Source of the DNA: Lepeophtheirus salmonis
Lineage: Eukaryota > Arthropoda > Copepoda > Siphonostomatoida > Caligidae
Length of the DNA stretch: 64,000 bases
Direction of reading: 5' to 3'
Assembly (NCBI RefSeq): GCF_016086655.4
Contig: NC_052140.2
Coordinates: 4,774,001-4,838,000 of the forward strand
A model generated the notes under the pieces. That model was not told where the DNA came from. It ran no database searches and worked only from the letters and a program-made list of their open reading frames with translations. Positions 47,221 through 59,204 of this stretch are shown here, in pieces. The position numbers and the translations under genes were made by a program. How positions within the stretch are numbered: the stretch's first letter is position 1; each line of letters opens with the position of its first letter.

Positions 47221-47659
47221 AACACTCAAGATGACGACAAAACGGAATATTTATTATAGTTTGCTTATGCACAAAGGATGGTTGAACCAGAATATCAAAA
47301 AATAATCACTAAACCTTCCTATATTAATAAGAAAATTAATATTAATTAGCAATCCACGTTTTACTGCTGATATGATGGTTTTTTTTAGTGAAATTTTTCT
47401 ATAAGTAATAGTGATGTATCGTTTATATGTTGTTGGTCAGGATAAGTTATAGAATTAAAAAGAAACAGGACCAGTGGGTTCTAAAAAAACCAACTTATCA
47501 CTACGCTATATGAATTGTAATACTCATTTTTGAGTATTAGTTTACTATTTTAAATGCATCAGTATCCCAGTATGACTTAATAGTACATGTAAACCAAAAC
47601 AACGCTACTACCCCCCTCATATAAATATATAATAGTTGTAAAATATATTAACATTGTCA
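47221..47659. other. Gene-free AT-rich stretch
   Basis: 47470-47500 'gaccagtgggttctaaaaaa' resembles 11848-11870 ('gaccagtgtcttctaaaaaa'); the rest is unremarkable. Confidence 0.3.
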
Positions 47660-47860
47660 CCATAGGAGTTAGAAGAATGTTTGGGAGGAAAGCAGATCAG
47701 ACGACATGAGGTTTTATTAAATTAGCTGCAATCAGCCGTGAGATGAAGAAAATAAACACAAATCCCACTCCGTATCTAGCAAAAAATATAGATTGGAATT
47801 ACACGGATGTCGATCCTCAATTCTAGTCTTTGTTATTCCAACACGGACTTACCTTTATAA
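47660..47860 (+). repeat. Repeat family B, partial copy
   Basis: 'gctgcaatcagccgtgagat', 'gaattacacggatgtcgat', 'cctcaattctagtctttgtt' and 'ccaacacggacttac' follow 10090-10200. Confidence 0.5.
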
Positions 47861-48612
47861 CCAGTGCTGCAGAGTAAGGTACATAAAATGCTCGATTCCG
47901 ACTCCAGTATTTTGAATGTCATCGACTCCAACTCCAACACAGATTATTATTTTTTAATAATTTATTTTATAGTCTATATAAGTACTATTGAGTCGTTTGA
48001 GTCTAGAGACTACAAATATAGATTTAATTTATAGCTATACATATGTATTTATTAGTTATATGGAGTAAATAATTGTGCCAGGTATAAAGAAAATAATCAT
48101 AATAGTAAGATGTTTAACAAGATGAACAACAAAGGAAATGGATAACATTTCTGAGCATAATTTATCTACCCGTAGTCAAGGAACAAGAATATAAACAAAC
48201 TCTCACTGCTTCGTTAGTCTTTACACTAATGACAGTGAGTATTCCTAAGACTAAGCATGGATTACTTAACATCTGGATAAACTATTCGCTTTTGTAATCA
48301 CGCAACCTCTCTATTAGAAGTATTTCTGTTATGATTCAATAAATAATATAAATATATTCTTTTATCGTCAATTAGCTATAAATATTATTTTGCATAGAAA
48401 TTGATTATTCTTTCTAGACGTGAAATATGCCTTCAAATTCTGTGGTTCCTAGTTAACACACTGGTAAAACATCTGATCGAAAGGTCAATTATAATAAAAT
48501 AAGAACTTCTTTGCATAAAGTTCAAACATTAAACATAGAAATTCTTATTAAACGGAAATCAGCTATACCAATAAGTTAGATACCTGCTACAAATATTATA
48601 TTTTTATTTAAG
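47861..48612. other. Gene-free AT-rich stretch
   Basis: 47900-47945 has 'cgactccagtatttt' and 'cgactccaactcca' words. No gene recognised. Confidence 0.3.
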
Positions 48613-49082
48613 TGATATTTGATCGTGACCGGAAGTTACGCCCTGTGGAAGTGTCGGCTCATACATATATTATAGCATAAATGTATCTTCCACATATAAT
48701 TTGAGGTCGTCCTTTACTTTATCTTGAAGTCCTTTCTAATTAATTATGAAATTATGGCCATTTGAGTAATTAATTATGAAATTATGGGATTTGAGTAATT
48801 AATATGAAATAATTGTTGTTTCTTATTATAATGAATTCGAACAGTTTGATAGGTTCTATTTGAAAATATATTAAAATTGAATTAAATGTGCTCATTTTAC
48901 ACTACTAAATTCAAAAATGCATTACAAATGACTTAAATTGGGAGGAAACTAATTTTAAATCTTAAATTATATGTAGAAGATACATTTATACCATAATATA
49001 TTTATGAGAGCGAAACTTCCAAGGGCAGAGCTTCCCAGGACGAAACGGCCGAGCGCGTAACATCCTAGCACCATATTTGATG
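48613..49082. mobile_element. Foldback/MITE-like element with long inverted arms
   Basis: Arms of roughly 95 nt face each other. The inner parts 48660-48703 and 48964-49006 are nearly perfect reverse complements ('ataaatgtatcttccacata' against 'ataaatgtatcttctacata'). The outer parts share '(c/g)(g/a)aagttacgcc(c)' versus 'gatgttacgcgct', but the right arm carries an extra 'cgtcctgggaagctctg' segment. The interior has no coding sequence. Confidence 0.65.
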
Positions 49083-52000
49083 AGTGTTTATATACTATTA
49101 TTATTGGTTAAATTAATATAGATGGTAAATCCGTTGATAGCTCCAAAAAAGTTGTTTTTCTCTTTATTTGAAACATGAAGATTTTGAAACAGAAACTAAA
49201 TGAAAAAATGAAGAGCTTAAAAGACTTATCTTCAGAAAAAATGTTATAACATCTTCAGGATTAAAAATAAAAAGGACAATTACACAAAATAACCTGTATA
49301 ATGCCAATGGCTGATGAGAGGCGTAAACGGAAAAGTGATGAAATATAATTAAGGGCACAAAAGTTTTTAAGAGGAGATTATATTTCAAATTTTTCGGAGC
49401 TCAAACAAAAATTAGATATCAATTGTGTGTCTACAAAAATAAGAGTAGATTGAATGGAAAATGAAGTTCAATTTCTGTACATAACAAAATCGGATTCAGG
49501 TATTTTACATAACACGCAAAACTAGTGAAATGATTACTCTCTTTTTGAGAAGATATTGTTATTATTTTGATTTAATGACTATAATTTTATTTAATTAATG
49601 ATTGATGACTAGTTTTAACCCTTTTTGGGTTGTCCAGTCATTGGATTTAGTGTAATAATTCAGAGACTTGAAATATCAAATGTGGAATGCAGCAAATAAG
49701 ATTTTAATTGATGAAATTTACTTGATTTTTTGAAGACTAAGTATGAGGACGTTACCAAACAAGATGCAATTATTAGAATAAACAGCTTCAATTAAACCAT
49801 TTCTGATGTAGCTTAATTAATATTTTATGAAAAAATATCATTTATTTCCAAGCAATACAGGATATGATTTTCAAATAAAAATAATAATTGTAGAACTGAA
49901 CAAGAAATTTGTTACTTTATAGATGAATTACTCTACATCGATTGATAAATGTAATCAAGAGTTATTCCAATTAAAGTTTCATAGCATTCATTTCTAAATA
50001 TAATGTAATACATAAATATCCTGAAGTAAAAGTTGAACTTGCTGTCCCAATAAATCATCAGAATCAATATGAAATGAAATAAATACCAACCCAACTTTAT
50101 TATGTGCCGTGCCTTCAGTTTGAGTAGTTGCGATAATAACGATTTGTTGCATTCAAATAGGCAAAATATGGACTAATTAATGCTTAACATTTTGAATTAT
50201 CTAGACTTAGGTTCTGTATCCATAATATAAGTTTAAAATTCATGAGGTTAAAGGTACATATTTAAGCAGTACAGGGGAGTATGACAAATCCTCGATAATT
50301 AACGCTTCAAAAATGAACCACAAACAGAATGGTCTAGGAAATCAAATCAGAAACACTATTTTCGAAGTATTAGAAAAGAGAGATCAAATCAAAACAAAAG
50401 AGGTATGATAAGAATTACTTAATATGAAGTTATCTATAAATGAAAACAGGTTCATCAAGAGAAGCTCTTCACCAATATAAAAGAAATATGATGAACTACG
50501 AAGGAACTGACAATCTCATAACTATGTTATAGATATTCCTTCAATAATGTTTTGCTTAAATATGGTTTAATAAGAGGTCCGTCCTCCATACTCACTAATA
50601 AAGGCGATCTATAAAAGTTATCTATAAACTGAATGGAATAAAAGGAATTCTTGTGTACAAATTTACCCCTTTCTTTAACAGAATTGAATCATACTTGATC
50701 ATTGCTTTTGGAGGACTTTTTCAAGTTTCACTACCAAAAAATGAAATTTTCCGACAAAATATTTCCCCAGACGATCAACAATTCTATGATTGATTACTTA
50801 AATCACAAATGAGGTTTTCAATGGACGATCGTATAAGTCGATCCCTATCTTTGCATTCATGATTCATCAATTTTTAAGACAAGAAATAATTCTTCTCTTC
50901 TACAATTGTTATATAATAGAAAAAATATTTATTATTTAGTTTAAAATTTTTAATTTATCCCATAAAATGCCAGTTTCTCAGGGATTGTATACTCGTATCT
51001 ACGTGTAAAATTAAGTTAAATAAAGCCTCATGTAAGGCCTTACACATTTTATTACACTGTTAAGTTTCATTTCTAAGTAATGAACTAGTATGGCTAGTAA
51101 CTATTATATATCCAACTTAATAATTTAAATTTGAGAGATGCTCGGGAATTTTGATTGTAAAAACCAAGGGTCACCAACCATATGCCCAAGGGCATCCGGT
51201 CACCTGTTGGCTTCTTCTTGTCGCCGCTGTATTTGTTCTAAAAATATTGTATATTTTTGATTTCTTGATTCGTTTATAAATATTTGTTGAGCTGGTAGAT
51301 AAAGGCAAAAACAACTGCTTAAATGGTCACAACAACGGGGATAGTTGCATTGGGTGTAGCATTATAATTAGCAATTGTGTGTATCCTTCATGATAGTAGT
51401 ATGTTGTTATACAAGCATAAATAACCGGGGAAAATCTTTTTTTGATGCTTTTAATTAGGAGTAATATCGCCGGACATTACTACATAAATTAGCTTTGGCT
51501 CTAAATCTCTACGATGTCATGTTAGAAAACTACATTAAGTCAAGAATGGTTGTCTTATCAGTTATAAAGGAGTCTTATTTTTATATCTAAGATAAGTAAT
51601 TAAGGTTTAAAATTTGACTGCATGGATTAACTTTTCTTTTTTTTAGATAAACATGAAATAAATGAAAGTGGGATTCTAAAAGCTGTTCGTACTAAGATTG
51701 GAAGAAGATATGGATTTAAATCTAACATTATTTTGTGATTTTGACATTTACTTTATTATTAATAATTATTAAGATCTCATCGGTAGATATCTGTCTATCC
51801 TGTGCACAATTGTATATGCAACTTGCACATAAGGGAAAAAGGTTGATGATCTTTTTGATTAAACTCCACGTCTGGTTTGTGTTTTGCAACCTAAAGTTAT
51901 GACATATTGAACTGAATTCCGATGTTAGAACAAGAAAATATTATTTGAATCAATCTATTATTTCAATATTCTGTATTTATAATTTTTTTGTTATTATTAG

Positions 52001-52934
52001 TTATATGTTTCTAACTGTTTAATTTTGTATATTTAACTTAAATGGATGATGGTTTATTTTTTAGTATGTAAATCATATTTAATTTAAGCCTTATTTTTTA
52101 AACTTGGAAATTCAAATATATTTCGAAATACTCTTACTTTGTCGTTTTATTAGTTATTACTCTGAGAATATTGTTCATAATGAATTACAATTTCATGGAG
52201 TGTGACGTTTTCAAATCTACTGTAACGGATAAAAACCGTCTAAGTCTAATTATACGTAGTATATCTTTATTAAACATTTTGCTAATACATACTTTTGTTA
52301 TACCCTCAAAAATGATAATAAAGCAGGCAACTGATAAATACTGATGCGATTATCAGTGAGAATCATATCAGTATTTTAAACAAAATGATACCATATGTCT
52401 TTCTCCCCCCTTCTCCTCGCAAGCGTTTTTCTCTACAATATTATCAATTATAGTTATAAGTGTAAGTCATGTTGGAGTAGAATTAAGGATGGAAAGGGAG
52501 TAATTCCTCTGTATTCTTCCTTCGTGAAGTGGGGGGAGTTTGTGTTTTATTTTCCTGACCTCACACCTCCTACAAGCTAATTTAATTCCAAACATTCTTC
52601 AAATCCTCTGGATTACCAAGTTCATTTTCGGTTTTTTTTTTCCATAGCGAAAGTGCTTACAATTTACAACCCTAACTTTGAGCATAATTGTGAAGGCTAA
52701 GTGGTAATTTCCCATCTTTTCATTGCAAATTTACCAATATTCTAGATTTGAAATTTCAGGGCTCACAATAAAAATAATTTACAGATTTAACACTCATTTT
52801 CCTATGTACAATGTGTATAAATAATTAGAAGGGATGGGATTATTTTAGATCTCACTGAGAAGGTGGGAGCTTTACTTCTCTTAAGTCAGGTTTTCTATTC
52901 CAAATTTGACAACAGGAGAAATGTTAACACCATG
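49083..52934. other. Gene-free AT-rich stretch
   Basis: No conserved coding feature was found on either strand. At 51166-51210 'aagggtcaccaaccatatgc' then 'ccaagggcatccggtcacc' resembles the end of hAT-type transposons (CAGGGGTCxCCAACC…GGGCxACxxGGxxACC). The partner end was not located. Confidence 0.3.
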
Positions 52935-53070
52935 ACGATCTATTTTATCTAGTTCAAAGGTTGAAGGTTCTCCTCTCTACAGCAGTAATGCATTTGGCAG
53001 ATGTGAACAATATTAATTGAGTAGTAATATACGTGCGACTCCTACCTTCTCTTCGCGCTTTTCAAAGTAC
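52935..53070 (+). repeat. Repeat family A, right-end fragment
   Basis: 'aaggttctcctctctacagc', 'agtaatgcatttggcag' and 'cctaccttctcttcgcgctt' follow the end of family A. Confidence 0.5.
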
Positions 53071-53610
53071 CCCCCTTAATCATAGTTAAGGTTCCTACAG
53101 CAAAATAATCGTATGCTAAGAATGTAAAGAATTTACATTCTTACGAATTGCCTAATCCGAAAAATGCTAAACTTATCTGGTTTTTGAGAAATTAAAAATC
53201 AATTTTAGAGGTGTTGTTCAATGCAGAAAATCATTTACTTTTTATAAATATTCATAAAAACAGTCAGTCAGTTACTTTGATTTTTTTTTAAATCTTGATT
53301 TCTAAACAAATACTCAACGACCATTTTTCAAAAAATAAACAGAATATTTGACTTCTTAGAAATAAACAAGGATTACATTTTCCAAAAATCATAAAATTTT
53401 GACCATGCTTGAACCTAGTGCGCGTTTTAAGGTTAAATTTGAAAAAAAGTCTAGACATACGCACGGTATGAGCAGGTACCTTCTGGGTTTTTTCTCTCAA
53501 GATCTCGTTTTCCCGGGATTTTACACCTACGTAAAGTTTCACATTTAATTATTTCATAAAGTATGTTTCATTTAATTACATATAATCTAGTAAATTAATA
53601 ATAAATTATA

Positions 53611-54501
53611 CTAGGTGTGCTCAAAAAGTAAGAGGACTTTGTATTTTTTTTTAAGGAAAAGCATTTATTTATTTACCAATATTTATGTTATCCCCTTCAA
53701 AGTAATCCCAGATATAAAACACTTGTGCCAACGCTGTTTCAAATCCTTGAAGCACTTCTCATCAGCACTTTTCGGTGTAGCCTGTAACACTTCCAACAAT
53801 GCAGTCTTTATCTCTTCAGTTGTTCCCAATCTCCGTCCTCTCATAGGTCTTTTAAGGTTTAAGAACAAGAAAAAGTCTCATGTTGCATGATTGTAGTGTT
53901 GTTTTTTGCGAAAAAAATCGACGATTCATTTTGTCAAAATTAAATAATTTCTGAACGAGCTCGGGGACATCCGTCTCATACGCAAAACGTACGAAAAAAA
54001 ATTACGCCACATCCCAACCGATATGTAATATCCTCAGCAACTTCTCTGATAGTGATTCGACAGTTTTCAAAAACAATTTTCTTCAATACTTCGACATTTC
54101 ATCTGTTGTTGACGGTCTTGGGCGACAAGAGCGAGGGTTGTCATTGGCATCTTCCCGGCCATCTTGGAAGAGTTTGTACCACTTTTAAACATTTATTTAA
54201 CTCAGAACAGTTTTACCGTATGTCATTGTCAACATTTCAAGGGTTTAGGAACACTTAATTTAATTTTTTAAACAAAATTTGATGCAAATTCTTTGATCCA
54301 TGCTTTCAATGGCAAAAAATCGCAGAAACACGCAAAATACATCTAACTGTTATGTCTCTCACAAACATACTTAACATATTATATAGCTGAAATAGTAAAT
54401 ACATGTTTGTTGTCAGTGTACTAACATAAAAAAAATAGAGCATACCAAATGTACCCCACCCACAAAATTTGAAGTAATCTAATTTTTTTGAACACACCTT
54501 G
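53611..54501 (-). mobile_element. Mariner element relic with terminal inverted repeats and TA target site
   Basis: 891 bp, flanked by TA (53609-53610, 54502-54503). The left end CTAGGTGTGCTCAAAAAGT pairs with the reversed right end CAAGGTGTGTTCAAAAAAAT. The transposase is on the minus strand, decayed and internally deleted. Confidence 0.8.
53683..54240 (-). pseudogene. Decayed mariner transposase with central deletion
   Basis: From high to low coordinates on the minus strand: MTYGKTVLS, a stop, WYKLFQDGREDANDNPRS, VLKKIVFENCRITIREVAED (second helix-turn-helix), then traces, then LKRPMRGRRLGTTEEIKTAL, LEVLQATPKSADEKCFKDLK and QRWHKCFIS with a G-D-Y-F-E-G-D tail. First and last thirds are clear, but the catalytic middle is largely gone (about 150-180 codons missing). 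The domains fit the classical mariner (Mos1/irritans-like) type. Confidence 0.8.
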
Positions 54502-54503
54502 TA

Positions 54504-54860
54504 TATAAATGAATTTAAACATAATTGTAATATTTTCCCTGAACTAAAGCTATTTTAAATTTAGAAGTTTCTCCTTTTTATAGTAGTAATTCATTTTTTC
54601 CCCCAAAAATCATTTAATAGGCAGCTAATATTAACATGGGCTTAATTGAGCAATATTCTAAGCATCTCTCCTACCCTTTCCTCACGTTCTTCCAAAAATC
54701 TCATCTCTATTCATTAGGAAGAATCGCCTAAATATCGTCACAAGATCTCAAGTTTCCTTTCTTTTTAATGACTACGGAGTGGGACTGGACTAGACCGGAT
54801 TGAAGTGGACTACACCGCAGCTCTTGGTTTCTAAATAAGGACCGACTCAACACTAGTTGC
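54504..54860 (+). repeat. Family A right-end fragment followed by family C fragment
   Basis: 54504-54715: 'gaatttaaacataattgtaa', 'gtttctcctttttatagtag', 'ctcctaccctttcctcacg'. 54780-54860: 'gggactggactagaccggat' and 'aataaggaccgactcaac'. The mariner at 53611-54501 abuts the family A start. Confidence 0.5.
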
Positions 54861-55334
54861 GATTAAAATTTTAATTTTAGGTTTCTTTTTTTTTAGTATT
54901 TTGATATGTAATATTTTCTACATATTTTCTCTAGTGATAAACATAAAAATTGATAATATATGCTGTAGTAAGAAATCCATTATTTTGATGGATATATTTT
55001 TAAAAAAGTCCATTAATGTTTATCCCATTGGCAATCAAAATGACGGCGGTATTCGACGATTTCGATTATTTTATACCCATTTTCGACAATTTTCCTTCTA
55101 GAGCGTGGTACATCTTTAGCATCGAAATTACCGGAACAGAATTGATGAAACAAAAATACCACATTATTTGCTTTATTATGGACAATGAACCTGGTTTGTA
55201 TTTTTGCCGTTATTCGAAGAAAAAAGGTAAAATATACCGTATTTTCTCTTTGCTGGTGTACATCTTTGACAACCGTGCTCAAACAATATTGAGTCAAACA
55301 ATCACACAAATAGTGTAAGTCCTTATTAATTTGG
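54861..55334. other. Stretch with overlapping uncharacterised frames
   Basis: Both strands of 55013-55318 are open for about 100 codons. The + frame holds 'FDDFDYFIPIFDNF' and 'RAWYIFSIEITGTEL'. Neither is recognised and it cannot be said which, if either, is coding. Confidence 0.2.
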
Positions 55335-55560
55335 TCCAGTTTAGTCCTAGTCGCTGTCCTATCAGTCCTTTGGACCGGTCCTTAAGACCGTCAGTCCTAC
55401 TAGAACCTATTAAAAAAGAAGAAATAAAGTTGAGTACGTCATCAAGGACCAAAACTTTATATAGAAGTAATATGCAGGACATAACTGGACCGGACCGAGA
55501 CAGGACTGGATGTGACTACCGTTTCTGTCAAAAATAAGGATTGACACAACACTACACACA
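55335..55560 (-). repeat. Repeat family C, minus-strand copy
   Basis: Reverse complement of 11160-11360; the two ends ('tttggaccggtccttaagac' and 'aactggaccggaccgagac') are partly complementary to each other. Confidence 0.5.
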
Positions 55561-55735
55561 ACTTTCACACAAGTCTTATCTTTCTAACGCCATCTAGTGT
55601 AAACCGATCTCACTTATACAACACGAGATACTAAAGTTGGAAAAATAATGGATTTCTTTTTACAACTTCAACTAAATTAGATTAGACTAGATCTTAAAAT
55701 GTATAATTCATTATTTAAATATAAAAGTGAAATAG

Positions 55736-56170
55736 CTAATTTAATCGATTGATTCCGGGGATAGACAATTTCCCGTGCAATGAGAAATCATAGTAGGTAC
55801 CTACAATCCAAATAATTGAAGGCAAAAAATAATAAATGACTGGCCTCATGCGGAAAAACAGATTTTCCCATAATTCACTTTTCTTTTTAGGAATTGATAG
55901 GATCTTATCGTATTGGTCAGAGAGAAGGAACATGTAGTTCTTGTACAAAAATGGAAATAATCTTATGGCAAATGTAGTAACATAATATTTGTTTCTTTTG
56001 TGTGTGTTTTTATTAGTTGTTTCTTGTATTTTTTTGTACCTTCTAATTAATCTTGTAGGAGAATAGTTAATTTTCGTGATATAAAAGTAATTATTAGGCT
56101 TGTAATTTTGTAAAAGTAGTTTAAATATTATTATTTTCATGGAACATTTTATAGAAAAAGAGTATCGCAA
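55736..56170 (-). CDS. Uncharacterised 144-codon open frame
   Basis: The longest unexplained open frame outside the named genes and transposons. It is rich in Lys, Ile, Tyr and Asn, as expected from AT-rich DNA, and has no recognised motif. The upstream end lacks ATG (the frame begins TTG); the first ATG would be about ten codons in. It is probably a chance frame, but its C-terminal half (RPVIYYFLPSIIWIVGTYYD) is hydrophobic and could be an exon. Confidence 0.15.
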   Translation of the reverse strand: MRYSFSIKCSMKIIIFKLLLQNYKPNNYFYITKINYSPTRLIRRYKKIQETTNKNTHKRNKYYVTTFAIRLFPFLYKNYMFLLSDQYDKILSIPKKKSELWENLFFRMRPVIYYFLPSIIWIVGTYYDFSLHGKLSIPGINRLN

Positions 56171-56429
56171 CCTCCAACTCTACCATTTTTTTAATGAGAA
56201 GCGTTAAGTAAGTGTTTTGAATAGCTTTTCTCACATAATAGGGGTAGACAAAAAAGCTTTATAAAATAGAAATAAACACACTTGAGGCATAAAATAATAG
56301 TATTAAATCATAGATAGGAATGGGCAACCACTAGTTCTTTAATAAATATTTGTGGTGTTAAGTGTGTTAACATTTTGCATTGAATTATAAATTCCTGCCT
56401 TTTAGTAGTGTTGTTTTTATGATATGCAA

Positions 56430-56560
56430 AAATAAAAAAATGAATATATATGTAAAAATTTAATTTTAGAATACTTTCCCCGCATTAATTCTATATAAAA
56501 TGGTTCTCCTCTTCATAGTAGTCATTAATTTTCTTACTCCAAAATAATTCCAGGAAGGTG
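56430..56560 (+). repeat. Repeat family A, right-end fragment
   Basis: 'ttagaatactttccccgcat', 'ataaaatggttctcctcttc' and 'atagtagtcattaatttt' match the end of family A. Confidence 0.45.
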
Positions 56561-57899
56561 ATGTCAACAAAAATGTATTAACCATTGAGTTTTTTGGCCT
56601 GAAATACTTTTAATAGGCAAAAATGTTTCATATAGGTAATATAACGAAGAAAAAAAATATGATCTTTAGATTTTTGTTCATTTCTTATTACTAATTAATA
56701 ATTTCTACTCAGTGTTTTTTCTGATTCAAAATAATACTAATATTACACTTACCAAAAGAAATGCTCTTGTAATTTTTTCAAATTTCTATTAAAGCTTAAA
56801 ACCTCCTAAAATATTTTTTTTATGGTCAACAATATATAAAATTATTGCTTTTCAGTAAAATATAAAATGTGAGAAGCCTCGGAATTTTGTTTTCCACTTA
56901 AAAAAGGTCATACGGTCAAATAAAGCCTCTTCTAAAAGTTTTAACTCCAAAAAAATGTTCAAAAAGTTTCTTGTCTCTTCCATTTCGTAGAGTATCCAAA
57001 CATTGATAGGAACGGTCTTTCACTTTGGACTCTAGATAAACCTATACAAAATAATCTCAGGGATTGACATTTGGACTTGAAGGTGGTCATATTGATTTGT
57101 CCCAAAATTGAATGTGCCGTTGAGTTCGGCGTCTGGTGGGTATGGGAGCCCCATAGCTGTATTATTATAGGTTTTGATACCAAGGTAACGTTAATGGACT
57201 TTTTATTCTATGCAGTTATTGATAAAATGGGAAAATCAAGACTTTTTAGTTAACATAACACAGGGGCTGAAAAGTCCAGGGCTTAACAAAGAATACACGT
57301 TTTTTTTCATTCAAAATTAGCTTATTTTTAATATTATTATTATATCTGCAATATAGAGCGGAGTCCCCAGAATACTTTTCAAGCCATTGCTTAGATTGAA
57401 CAGTATTTTTTCTCATCAAGAAGCTGTGTAAAATTAAAACATGTAATTGATTTTGATCCCTTTTTATTTTTGGAAATAACAAAAGTAGCCTCACACTTAG
57501 CAAAATAACTCACAAACTAAAAAACAAATTGTCATGAAATTTTGACAACTGTCTTTTGTTGATTAGTACTAACTGAAAATGAGGTGAATAATAATAATAA
57601 ATAGCGCAATCTATTTGTGAAGCTCGGGACATTTCAAGACATGTATTATATTAAACTTGGCTGTTTTTCTCCTTGAAAACAACTGAAAGGTACAATTAAT
57701 AAATGAAACTCTATTTCATGTTATGGTAAATTACTAACAATTATGATTTTGCAATCACTTCAGAGTTCACTTCACTTCGAGCCAAACATTGTGATAATTT
57801 TACCTGTTGCTACTAGGTAGGTAGATGATGTCAATTGATTTTATTTTTTTTACAACTGGTAAAAGTTAAAAAAAACAAAAAACATCACCTCCCTATGTA
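56561..57899. other. Gene-free AT-rich stretch
   Basis: Nothing recognised; the 60-85 codon frames here have no features. Confidence 0.3.
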
Positions 57900-57939
57900 C
57901 TCTCTCGGTTTTCCCAAGAGAGTGCGCCAAAGACGATAA

Positions 57940-58060
57940 ATATCTTGAACAATCTGTAACTTGACTTCAAAGACAATTCCTAGGTCAAATGGAGTAATTG
58001 TTATACTATAATGTTTACTTACACGTAGTCAGTGCAACTCCATCAGACAAATATATCATT
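57940..58060 (+). repeat. Headless copy of the SINE-like body
   Basis: 'gacttcaaagacaattccta', 'gtcaaatgga', 'tgtttacttacacgtag' and 'tcagtgcaactccatcagac' match 22265-22345; the tRNA-like head is absent here. Confidence 0.5.
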
Positions 58061-59204
58061 TAAAAGAAGTATTGAAAGTATTTGAAATTCGTTAATAAAC
58101 CGTGATCACAAGAATCTCATTAGAAATTTTGATTTATAAGAAAATTACTGATAGAGAACAGCGTTACGAAAAACAAAACATTTAATAATATTCAGTGATA
58201 AAATTTACTAAAATCGACTCCATTTTTTTCGAATTTAAGAATCGACTTAAGTCGATAACACCATCCAAAAACATTTTAGCGCTCATGCTGAAACCCACAT
58301 TTATTATTGTTATTAAAGCTGTAGAACACAAAAATTACCATTAAAACTTTCAATTCCTACAGGGTTGGCCTTAAAAGCCTTTAAAACAAATCAAGTTTTT
58401 AGGGTATAGCTACGATTCAGTGCCATATTTTGCCTTGAAAAATCTATTACAGATGAAAATCAAAGTAAACCACAAATTGATACAAACATTCAGCATTTGA
58501 AAAATGAATTGTTTATTAATTTATCTTAATTAAAATTAATAAAAAATGTATATAACCACTAAAAAATCAAGTAAAATGAAGTACCTTGCTTAGAACCGAA
58601 TGTCTTTTTATTTTTTTCTTCAAGTGCGTTATATTCTAGCTGAATACTTACATTTTAACCTAAAAGAATTTCATTTAAAAAAGTCGATTTTGATTGTTTT
58701 TTAGTCTATTTTGTTTTGTTATTTATTAAGGATTTTTTTTTATAAAATTGTTAAAAATATTTTGTTCCAGGACATTATAAATTAGCTTAATATTATTTAT
58801 GACAAATATCTAAACATATTTGTTTGTTCCATCCCCCAAGGGAGTACCTTCAAGTGAGAGTAATATTATTACAATACAAGTTCCTTGAATTTTTTTAAAT
58901 TCAATCCAATCATCTAAGAAATGGAGTGAGAGGCTCGGTTAGTTCAATGTATACTCCTGTAATATTACTTCAGCCAGCCCATATTGTTGACATTTTTTAA
59001 AATAGGAAGATTTATTTTGGTTTTTCAATTTATGGCTGTTTCGGCGTTATTAACTCATTAACAATTTACAACGATTCGTTCAGCCCTTATGAATTATAAT
59101 TAACTTATTAGTTTTAGTTTTTTGCTATTAGTTTCAACAATAATATCTTAACAACTTGATGTTTTAGTAGTCATTGGTTCGAATTATAATTTGACATAAT
59201 CATC
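58061..59204. other. Gene-free AT-rich stretch
   Basis: No recognisable gene; possibly the 5' flank or end of the P-like element that starts near 59205. Confidence 0.3.

Noticed and set aside
55013..55318. Gene on either strand with about 100 codons
   Set aside because: Both strands are open and neither has a recognised domain; the flanks are repeats, so coding cannot be claimed.
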